Positions 8,671-17,013 of a stretch of 36,576 nucleotides of DNA are shown one piece after another. The notes under the pieces were generated by a model. It was not told the origin of the DNA. It searched no databases and was given only the letters and a program-made list of their open reading frames with translations. Position numbers and translations under genes: made by a program. Every line of letters starts with the position of its first letter. Within the stretch, counting starts at the first letter, position 1. This DNA is from Oscillospiraceae bacterium (lineage in GTDB: Bacteria > Bacillota > Clostridia > Oscillospirales > Oscillospiraceae): the NCBI GenBank assembly GCA_031281255.1, contig JAITFR010000198.1, positions 1 through 36,576 on the forward strand, read 5' to 3'.

Positions 8671-8731
8671 AGGACTCTAAGCCCTCTTTAGTAAAGAGGG
8701 TGCCCTCCGCAGAGGGCGGGTGATTTGTTAA
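8671..8731 (+). repeat. Mosaic palindromic intergenic element, copy C
   Basis: ggactctaagccctctttagtaaagagggtgccctccgcagagggcgggtgatttgttaa: two tandem hairpins, ccctcttta-g-taaagaggg and gccctc-cgca-gagggc. Confidence 0.75.
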
Positions 8732-8768
8732 GGGATTCGTATCTACAATCGCTAGCAACAAACATGAG

Positions 8769-10337
8769 GTGAGTGTTATTTTACAGCAGATACTTGATAA
8801 TTATAATGATGTACAAAGTGGCGTTTCTGACAAACGCTGTGTTTGCATACATGGAGAGCGTAACTCCGGCAAAACAGCTTTACTAAAAGAGCTTAAAAAC
8901 AAATTGCAAAACGTTGATGTGTATTATTCAATTAACCAAAAAAACGATGCATTCAGAGAAATATTAGAGCAATTTATTAACACATACAAAGAAAACTTCA
9001 ACCCAAAATTAATCGATTTTATTACAAGATATATAAACAAAAAATTAAACAAAAACGAAGAATATACCAAACAAAACCTTGCAAAAACAGTATATGACTG
9101 TTTACTAAAAAATCCGGCAATTATTATTATTGATGATATAGACCAAGCAGACGATTTTACTATTGGTTTGTTTGAACGTTTGTTAGATGTTGATATTAAT
9201 TTATACTTAATATTTACATGCTGTTACGATAATGAGAATGAAAAACTAACACAAGTAATAAAAAACATAGCGAAGAAAACACTTGGAATTGGTATGGAGA
9301 AAAACAATATACAAAGTAAAAGTAACAAAAATATTAATCTAGCGGATGACTATAAATCACAAAAAACTCACAATATACAAGCATCAAGCATACAGGCATT
9401 AAACGATGAAGCAAAACTTGTTCTAAAAAAACCCGGTAATGAAAAACAACTGATAAAGCACTATATAAACACAGCGAATGAGTTTATACAGCAGATGAAT
9501 TATAAAGAAGCAGCTATAGAGCTTGTTGTTGCATTAGAAGTAGCATGTAACATAAAAGACACAGTTTCGGAGCTTGAAATAATAACCAAACTCGGTGAAA
9601 ACTCAATAAAAGATGACAAACTAACAACAGCTATCGAATACTTTAATACTGCTCACGCACTTGCAATGACAGATGATTTACCCTTAATAAGAGCAGTTAT
9701 TGCATCAGATTTAGCAGATTGTTACTTAAAAATACACGATTATGAAAAAATGCGAGAGTATATCATGCTAACAGAAGGCTTTTTCTGTATTCCTGAAAAT
9801 CGGGAAGAAAACTATGATTTATATAAAACCCATATATTAAGATACTTATTATTATTATCAGAATTAAATGAAATTACGATTTTTAGTGAAAAAATAAAAC
9901 AAGCAAGCGAAATCTGTAAAAAAGATGATGAAAGTTTCAGAGCAAGTTTGATATTTGAAGAGGGATACATGTTTTTGCAAATTGGAAACTTTTTAATAGC
10001 ACATGAAAAACTCCTAACTGCAAGAGATTTAGCAGAAAAGTCGAAAAATAACAAAGTGTGGGACGGTGCAACAAACTCCTTAGCAATATGCAACGAATAC
10101 ATGGACAAACCGGAGGTTAGCAAAAAACTGTGGCTTGAACAAATAGACAAAAGTTATGACCCGGTGAAAATTGCAAGTGCAATGATAAACACTGCAATAA
10201 TGCAATTTGAAAGAACAGGTGATAAAACAAAATTAGAAACAGATGTGACAGCAGGTATTCAGCTTTGTATTGTTATTAATGAAATCACCCTCGCCAACGA
10301 GTACCGCACCATGCTAAAAGAGGTGCTAGAATCATGA
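8769..10337 (+). CDS. P-loop ATPase (AAA/STAND-like) with helical/TPR-like C-terminus
   Basis: GTG start; Walker A GERNSGKT, Walker B AIIIIDDID; long helical C-terminal region resembling TPR; no DNA-binding domain evident. Confidence 0.65.
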   Translation: MSVILQQILDNYNDVQSGVSDKRCVCIHGERNSGKTALLKELKNKLQNVDVYYSINQKNDAFREILEQFINTYKENFNPKLIDFITRYINKKLNKNEEYTKQNLAKTVYDCLLKNPAIIIIDDIDQADDFTIGLFERLLDVDINLYLIFTCCYDNENEKLTQVIKNIAKKTLGIGMEKNNIQSKSNKNINLADDYKSQKTHNIQASSIQALNDEAKLVLKKPGNEKQLIKHYINTANEFIQQMNYKEAAIELVVALEVACNIKDTVSELEIITKLGENSIKDDKLTTAIEYFNTAHALAMTDDLPLIRAVIASDLADCYLKIHDYEKMREYIMLTEGFFCIPENREENYDLYKTHILRYLLLLSELNEITIFSEKIKQASEICKKDDESFRASLIFEEGYMFLQIGNFLIAHEKLLTARDLAEKSKNNKVWDGATNSLAICNEYMDKPEVSKKLWLEQIDKSYDPVKIASAMINTAIMQFERTGDKTKLETDVTAGIQLCIVINEITLANEYRTMLKEVLES

Positions 10338-11572
10338 AATATGTGCTTATTATTGGTGATGGAATGGCAGATGACCCCATTTTGGAGCTTAAAAACAAAA
10401 CGCCATTACAATATGCAAAAACACCTACAATGGACAAACTCGCAAGTTTTGGTGTTTTTGGTAATGTACTCACTGTGCCGGAAGGATTAACAGCAGGGAG
10501 CGACACTGCAATATTATCTATTTTTGGTTATGACCCAAAAGATGGATATGGAGGTCGAGCAGCACTTGAAGCTGCGGCAATGGGAATCAAGATGAACAAA
10601 GACGACATTGCCTATCGTTGTAATATGATAACAATTGAAGATGGTAAGATAATTTCACATTCAGCAGGCTCAATTGAAGGGAATATATCAGATACCTTAA
10701 TTACAGAGCTGTTTGAGAATAATGAAATTAAGGAAATCGCAGACAAAGCATCAATAAAAATATATCCGGGAAACTCATTTAGACATATAGCCATACAGAG
10801 CTTTGATAACTCAAATAATCAAACAAAAAAAGAAAGCTTTAATCTCACAAAACTAATTCCGCCGCATGACCATCTATTCGAGTCGTACGACCAACTACTG
10901 CCGAAAGAAACTACAATTAACGCAAAAACACTCAAAACACTAATGTTAAAGGCACATGAAATACTCGATGTACACCCTATTAACAAAAAACGTAAAGAGG
11001 ACGGGAAATTACCTGCAAACGGAATATGGTTTTGGGCAGAAGGTGAAACTAAAGAATTACCAAAGTTTTATGCAAAATATAACAAAACCGGAGCTGTTAT
11101 ATCTGCTGTACCATTATGTCAAGGTATCGGTGTGCTTATTGGTCTTGAAAAAATCATAGTAAAAGGAGCAACAGGAGAACTAAATACTAACTATGAAGGG
11201 AAAGTAGAAGCGGTTATTGAAGCGTTAAAAACACATGATTTTGTTACAGTTCATGTTGAAGCACCGGACGAATGTACACATAATGGAGATTTAAAAGGAA
11301 AACTGCAAGCTATAGAGTGGATAGACTCACGTATTGTAGCCCCAATATATGAAAAACTTAAAAATAGTAATGATGATTTTAAAATCTTGTTAATGACTGA
11401 CCATAGGACATTAATTTCTACGCGAAGCCATGCAAACGGAGCAGTACCGTATGCGATATATGACAGTCGTAACGAAAATAAAACAAACTTATGCTTTAAT
11501 GAGTTTGATGCTAAAAAAGGTACATATATAAAAGACGGTACAAAGCTACTTGATGTATTATTTAACAATTAA
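10334..11572 (+). CDS. Archaeal-type cofactor-independent phosphoglycerate mutase / proposed homoserine kinase family (alkaline phosphatase superfamily)
   Basis: MKYVLIIGDGMADDPI..TPTMDKLASFG..GLTAGSDTAILSIFGYDP..GRAALEAAAMGI; ATGA overlap with the previous CDS. Confidence 0.85.
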   Translation: MKYVLIIGDGMADDPILELKNKTPLQYAKTPTMDKLASFGVFGNVLTVPEGLTAGSDTAILSIFGYDPKDGYGGRAALEAAAMGIKMNKDDIAYRCNMITIEDGKIISHSAGSIEGNISDTLITELFENNEIKEIADKASIKIYPGNSFRHIAIQSFDNSNNQTKKESFNLTKLIPPHDHLFESYDQLLPKETTINAKTLKTLMLKAHEILDVHPINKKRKEDGKLPANGIWFWAEGETKELPKFYAKYNKTGAVISAVPLCQGIGVLIGLEKIIVKGATGELNTNYEGKVEAVIEALKTHDFVTVHVEAPDECTHNGDLKGKLQAIEWIDSRIVAPIYEKLKNSNDDFKILLMTDHRTLISTRSHANGAVPYAIYDSRNENKTNLCFNEFDAKKGTYIKDGTKLLDVLFNN

Positions 11573-11580
11573 TAATAAAA

Positions 11581-12447
11581 ATGGAGTTTAATGTGCAACT
11601 TACAGACAAGGCTTATGCAAAAATTAATATATCATTAGATATTCTGGCAAAAATGGACAATGGGTATCATAGTTTAAAGACAATTATGCAAACGGTTGCT
11701 CTTTTTGACGATATTACTATAGTAATTACTAGAGGAAATGGATTTAGTATAAACACAGATATTCCTTACATACCTGATGATGATAGAAATATTGCTGTAA
11801 AAACAGCAAAAGCATTTTATAAACACACAGGAATTACAGGATATCATACAAATATAAAAATAAACAAAAGCATCCCGATTTGTGCAGGACTTGGTGGAGG
11901 AAGTGCTGATGCTGCATGTGTTTTGAGGATTCTTAATGTATTACATCAAACAGGATTAGAACGTAAAGAACTCGAAGAAATAAGTGCTACTGTAGGTTCT
12001 GATGTACCATTTTGTATAGATGGAGGTACAAAACTCTCCGAAGGAAGAGGTGAGATTCTCACAGATTTGCCATCAATGCCACATTGTTATGTAGTTATAT
12101 GTAAACCACCATTTTCATTTTCCACACCCGAGCTGTTTTCCTTAGTAGATATAAAGAAAATTCGCATAAAACCAGACACTGATGGTATTATCAATGCGTT
12201 AGCTGTAAGAGATTTAAAGAATATAACCAGACGTATGTACAATGTATTTGAAGATATTGTACCACGTGGAAAAATTGAAATAGAAGCAATTAAGGGAACA
12301 CTTCTAGATAATGGAGCTTTAAGTGCGATAATGACAGGTTCAGGACCCTCTGTATATGGATTATTCGACGAAAAAAGTAAAGCGCAAAACGCATTTGCAC
12401 ATCTAAGAAGTAATTATGAAGAGTGTTTTATAACAGAAACAATTTAA
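11581..12447 (+). CDS. ispE: 4-diphosphocytidyl-2-C-methyl-D-erythritol kinase
   Basis: AYAKINISLDILAKMDNGYHSLKTIMQTV, PICAGLGGGSADAACVLR, GSDVPFCIDGG, MTGSGPSVYGLF: GHMP kinase/IspE motifs. Confidence 0.92.
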   Translation: MEFNVQLTDKAYAKINISLDILAKMDNGYHSLKTIMQTVALFDDITIVITRGNGFSINTDIPYIPDDDRNIAVKTAKAFYKHTGITGYHTNIKINKSIPICAGLGGGSADAACVLRILNVLHQTGLERKELEEISATVGSDVPFCIDGGTKLSEGRGEILTDLPSMPHCYVVICKPPFSFSTPELFSLVDIKKIRIKPDTDGIINALAVRDLKNITRRMYNVFEDIVPRGKIEIEAIKGTLLDNGALSAIMTGSGPSVYGLFDEKSKAQNAFAHLRSNYEECFITETI

Positions 12448-13688
12448 TCATCGTTATAGCTGCTATCACCCCAATCAGTACCATAATCAGTAGGTCGAAC
12501 ATCAATTTCAAAGACATCAGCAGCATCAAAGAATCTCAAGTATCTATCGCGAGAGTTTCTTAGAGTTCTGCCTCCAACTAGCATTCTATCCATTATAACA
12601 GCGGGTATTGATTCTTTTATTTGTGTATAAGGTTCACGTCCAACCGAAGCAAACAAACGGAAACCAAGCTCTTCTGCATAAAACCTTAGTGCAGGACCAG
12701 GAGCGTTTTGATCAGCACCATCAAGTCTTTGACCAAACGGATAAATGAAAATCTTCGTATCACCAACAATTGAACCTACTTCATCAAGCCAACGTTCACC
12801 ATCAGCTTGAACACGTGCAAGCGATGCATTGGCTATACCGATATGCCCATAACTATGAGATGCAAAATACCAGCCGGTAGCTTTTAATCTATCAACAACA
12901 GGTTTAACACGAGCAATTTCCTGCATTCGGTTTAAACGAAAAGATTGTGTTGTATTATTAGGGTCATTTTGTGTGCTATAACCTAAAATACCCTCAAAAC
13001 CTGTAAGAGCAATACACCCCTTCGCACCATTGTGAGAAAATCCGGGGTTTTCTCTAACAAACTTATCAAGTATAGTAATAGCAGCCAAATCTTGAGATGT
13101 AATATAATTACCGGACGGGTCATAACCCTCTGCCCAAATCTGTCCGTCAGTACCGATTATATATGTAGACATCAAACCGTAAGGTATATCAATAGCATAA
13201 AAGTTCATATCATCAAATGAAATGACTAAAGGTTTTTTTCCTTCGGGTATCATTAGAGTATTTCGCGTCATTCGTAGCTGGTTGGTTTCATTTGTATACT
13301 CTGACCACACATCGTTTAGGTCAATTAGAACAAAGTCATTATCATATAAACTTTGCAATATGAGACGAAACTCATTAGCTGTGACAAACTCCGCATCAAA
13401 CCCCGGTTGACGTGTACCACCTCTGAATGTTAGTTCAGGCCATGCAATAATTTCATGAAAGAAAATATGTTCAACCGGACCATTCCAAGGCACCAGTTCT
13501 ACAGGAGTTGGTGTTGGAGTAGGTGTTGATGGAGTAGGAGATGGTGTAGGTGGTTCAACTGAGGGTGATGGGTCAGGTTCAACAGCATTACCGCTACAAG
13601 CTGAAAGTGTTATTACAAGAAAAACACAAACAAGAATTGTAGTTATTATATATACATTTTTACTATATTTCTTTATAATGGTACTCAT
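12444..13688 (-). CDS. Polysaccharide deacetylase-like lipoprotein
   Basis: Probable start MSTIIKKYSK at 13688 (longest ORF 13730); lipobox LSAC; Pro/Thr linker PTPSPTPSTPTPTPTP; NodB-like SFDDMNF and SHSYGH motifs. Confidence 0.8.
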   Translation of the reverse strand: MSTIIKKYSKNVYIITTILVCVFLVITLSACSGNAVEPDPSPSVEPPTPSPTPSTPTPTPTPVELVPWNGPVEHIFFHEIIAWPELTFRGGTRQPGFDAEFVTANEFRLILQSLYDNDFVLIDLNDVWSEYTNETNQLRMTRNTLMIPEGKKPLVISFDDMNFYAIDIPYGLMSTYIIGTDGQIWAEGYDPSGNYITSQDLAAITILDKFVRENPGFSHNGAKGCIALTGFEGILGYSTQNDPNNTTQSFRLNRMQEIARVKPVVDRLKATGWYFASHSYGHIGIANASLARVQADGERWLDEVGSIVGDTKIFIYPFGQRLDGADQNAPGPALRFYAEELGFRLFASVGREPYTQIKESIPAVIMDRMLVGGRTLRNSRDRYLRFFDAADVFEIDVRPTDYGTDWGDSSYNDD

Positions 13689-13754
13689 AACTTGTTTATT
13701 ATACCACATATAGCTAGTAATATCAAGCACTTTTAGAACTTAAATGTATAGTGA

Positions 13755-13785
13755 TTGTAGGGGACGATGGCAATCGTCCCGTGAA
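13755..13785 (+). repeat. Short palindromic repeat, copy 2 (gggacgat-ggca-atcgtccc)
   Basis: ttgtaggggacgatggcaatcgtcccgtgaa; 8-bp perfect stem at 13761-13780. Confidence 0.75.
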
Positions 13786-13818
13786 GTAAATAGGCTTTGT
13801 TACCATAGGAGAAGCATT

Positions 13819-16800
13819 TTGTTAAACATCATCACAGGGCGAGCAGGCAGCGGAAAAACCAAATATATAATGAATGAAATAAAACGCAGAATGGATGTTG
13901 GCGAAACTAACATGCTGCTTATTGTGCCTGAGCAATACTCACACGATGCAGAGCGTACATTGTGTACAGTATGCGGTGATTCACTCTCTTTACACACAGA
14001 AGTTATTAGCTTCACACGTTTATGCGATCATGTTTTTTTAGAAATCGGTGGAGCAACAAAAGGTTTTTTGGAAAAAAGCGGTCAAATATTACTGATATAC
14101 AGAGCAATTGAGTCAGTAGCACATAACTTAAAAGTATTTGGAACAAAAAAAACCAGAACAGAAGTTCTAGAAAACATATTAAAAGCAATTACAGAGTTTG
14201 AAACACTAAAAATCAAACCTGAAGAGTTAATGAGTATGGTTGATATTACAGCAAACCCGTTAAGTGATAAACTTTTTGACATTGCTTTAATTTATGATGC
14301 ATATAAAGCACTGTTACAAACCTATGGCGATAGTTTGTCGTCAAGATTAAACCTTCTTGCAGAAAAAATAAGCGAAAGCTCAGTTGGTGACAAAGGTCAT
14401 ATATACTTCGACGGTTTTAACGACTTTACTGTGCAGGAACTGAGTATAATAGAAAAACTTATTGCAAAAAGCTCTTCAATAACTATTTGTTTAACAAGTG
14501 ATGAAAATGATGAAACTGAAATATTTGAAATACCACAAAGAACAATCAGACAATTAGAGAGTTTAGCAAAAGAAAATAATACTGACATTGTGGTGTTAAA
14601 TATTTCTGACTTGATAATTAAACAAGAAAGTAATACTGAACTGGCACATTTAGAAAAACATCTTTTTGATGACAAAATAATAAAATATAATGATATAGCA
14701 AATGCGATTTCTATCTATGCTGCACCGGGTATCTACACAGAATGTGAGTATGCCGCAGCAAAAATTTGGGAGTTAATACGTGCTGGTTACAGATGGCAAA
14801 ACATAGGAGTAATGGCACGAGACTGGACAGAATATGAATCAATATGTGAGAATGTTTTTGAAAAGTATGACATTCCTTACTTCTCGAGTGGTAAGGTTGA
14901 CATACTTAGCAAGCCACCAATGGCACTAATAGATACAGCTTTAAATATAGCAGCTGCAGGGTTTGATTATAGATCAGTGTTTAGGTATCTAAAGACCGGA
15001 CTAATTCATATCTTAGCAGAAGAAATCGCTGTAATTGAGAACTATGTACTGGTCTGGGATATTAAAGGTACTATGTGGTTAAACGAGTGGAAGATGCCTC
15101 CATCAGGATATAAAGATGCACAAAAAGGCGATACAGAATTGCTGAAAAAGATCAATAATATACGAGTGAAAATCATAACGCCATTACTAAAACTACAAGA
15201 TAGCATAAAAAAAGATTCAACAGCAGAAGTTAAATTACACGCACTCTATGAATTCCTTACTGATGTAAGGATGGCTGAAAGTCTTGTAAAAAAATCAGAA
15301 GGGTTTAGAAATAATGGTGAATTAAGATTAGCAGATGAGTACATACAATTAATAGATATTATATATAGCGCTATGGATCAGATGTACAGCATTATTGGAA
15401 ATAATGAGGTCTCTGCTAAAGAGTTTTATAAGCTGATTATGTTAGTACTCTCTCAAAACGAAGTTGGTGTAATACCAATTTCACTTGATAGAGTAGCTTT
15501 AGGTAGTATGACCATGAGCAGACGAAGAGACTTAAAAGCTTTGATATTGCTTGGAATAACAGATAAAAACATACCTAGTCTCAGTGTGCAAACTGGAATA
15601 CTATCAGATAATGAACGTATGACACTTTCTAAATTAAAGACAAATATTCCGGCTGGACTGGAGGAGCGATTGTATCGTGAAATGAACATGATATACTCAA
15701 CACTTACACTACCTTCTGATAAATTGATACTAATGTATACAACTGACAGTGGAAATCGTCCATCGTTTATAGTAAAAAAGATAGAGATGATGTTTGATAT
15801 AACCCCTATAACACTTGAAACTATTGAATATGTTAGTGCAGCAGAGAAACCATATAACGATTATATGAAACGTTATGATAAAGAATTAATGCAACCGGAG
15901 CGTTTAAAGCTCTCAGAAAAAACAGCTATTAAATTATATGGAAGTGATATGTTACTTTCTGCATCAAGAGTTGACAATTACTACACATGTCCGTTTAAAC
16001 ACTACGTACAGAGTGGTTTGCAACTTAAACAACGGACACCGGCAGTGTTTGATGCATCCTCTTCCGGAAGTTTTATGCACAATATACTTGCGGGAGTATT
16101 CGAAGCAATAAAAAGTGGAGCAGGAATTAGAAATATATCCGAAACTGAGTACGAAAATATCATAAAACAATGTGTTGAAAACTTTAAAAGAACGAAACTT
16201 TTTGATTTCCAGGGGAAAAACTCAAGATTTATTTATCTGTTTAACCGTATGAAAAACGATATTACATATATTGTGCAAGATATTATAGAGGAATTAAAGT
16301 CATCTCAGTTTGAACCCATTGCGTTTGAAATGAATCTTTCTGAAATATCAAGTGATATACGGGGTTTTGTAGACAGAGTTGATGGGTATATTAAGGATAA
16401 TAAGCTTTATACACGTGTTATTGATTATAAAACGTCTAAAACAGCATATACCTTTGATTTATCAGACATTTTGGTTGGTAGAGATATGCAAATGCTCATA
16501 TATTTATTTGCTCTACAAAGGTATGGGAAAGCACAATTTAACATGGGAGTTGAGCCTGCTGCAGTATTATACATGCCTGCAAGAGACAATGTACTAACAA
16601 TTGAACGTAATGCAACAGAAGAAGAAATCGAAAAATTACGTACTAAAAACATGCAACGCAGTGGTTTAGTGCTGGATGATGTGCAGATTATTGATGCAAT
16701 GGAAGACGGAGAAAATAAGAAGTATCTTCCGGTAAAAACTAATAAAGACGGTACATTTGCAGGAAACAGTCTAGTTAGTAAAAACCAGATAAAAGCACTG

Positions 16801-17013
16801 GAATCTTATGTTGATAAGATGTTAAACAACGCAAAAGCTGATATTTTATATGGTAATAATGTTTGCAAACCGTACTATAGAAGTGAAACCAATAATGCTT
16901 GCAGTTATTGCGAATATCACGTTATTTGTGCATTTGACGAAGAATTAGGTGACAGACGTAAGTATGTTAGTAGGAAAAAACCGGATGAAGTGTGGGGTGA
17001 TATAATATTATGA
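13819..17013 (+). CDS. addB: Helicase-exonuclease AddAB, subunit AddB
   Basis: Probable TTG start 13819 with AGGAGA upstream (ORF listed from 13744); LLNIITGRAGSGKT; Fe-S Cys patterns YTCPFKHYV and CSYCEYHVIC; nuclease DGYI..VIDYKTSK. Confidence 0.9.
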   Translation: MLNIITGRAGSGKTKYIMNEIKRRMDVGETNMLLIVPEQYSHDAERTLCTVCGDSLSLHTEVISFTRLCDHVFLEIGGATKGFLEKSGQILLIYRAIESVAHNLKVFGTKKTRTEVLENILKAITEFETLKIKPEELMSMVDITANPLSDKLFDIALIYDAYKALLQTYGDSLSSRLNLLAEKISESSVGDKGHIYFDGFNDFTVQELSIIEKLIAKSSSITICLTSDENDETEIFEIPQRTIRQLESLAKENNTDIVVLNISDLIIKQESNTELAHLEKHLFDDKIIKYNDIANAISIYAAPGIYTECEYAAAKIWELIRAGYRWQNIGVMARDWTEYESICENVFEKYDIPYFSSGKVDILSKPPMALIDTALNIAAAGFDYRSVFRYLKTGLIHILAEEIAVIENYVLVWDIKGTMWLNEWKMPPSGYKDAQKGDTELLKKINNIRVKIITPLLKLQDSIKKDSTAEVKLHALYEFLTDVRMAESLVKKSEGFRNNGELRLADEYIQLIDIIYSAMDQMYSIIGNNEVSAKEFYKLIMLVLSQNEVGVIPISLDRVALGSMTMSRRRDLKALILLGITDKNIPSLSVQTGILSDNERMTLSKLKTNIPAGLEERLYREMNMIYSTLTLPSDKLILMYTTDSGNRPSFIVKKIEMMFDITPITLETIEYVSAAEKPYNDYMKRYDKELMQPERLKLSEKTAIKLYGSDMLLSASRVDNYYTCPFKHYVQSGLQLKQRTPAVFDASSSGSFMHNILAGVFEAIKSGAGIRNISETEYENIIKQCVENFKRTKLFDFQGKNSRFIYLFNRMKNDITYIVQDIIEELKSSQFEPIAFEMNLSEISSDIRGFVDRVDGYIKDNKLYTRVIDYKTSKTAYTFDLSDILVGRDMQMLIYLFALQRYGKAQFNMGVEPAAVLYMPARDNVLTIERNATEEEIEKLRTKNMQRSGLVLDDVQIIDAMEDGENKKYLPVKTNKDGTFAGNSLVSKNQIKALESYVDKMLNNAKADILYGNNVCKPYYRSETNNACSYCEYHVICAFDEELGDRRKYVSRKKPDEVWGDIIL

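Noticed and set aside
13744-13818. N-terminal extension of the AddB ORF (MYSDCRGRWQSSREVNRLCYHRRS)
   Set aside because: It is a translation of the intergenic palindromic repeat; a better start is TTG at 13819 with AGGAGA upstream and the family-typical LLNIITGRAGSGKT N-terminus.
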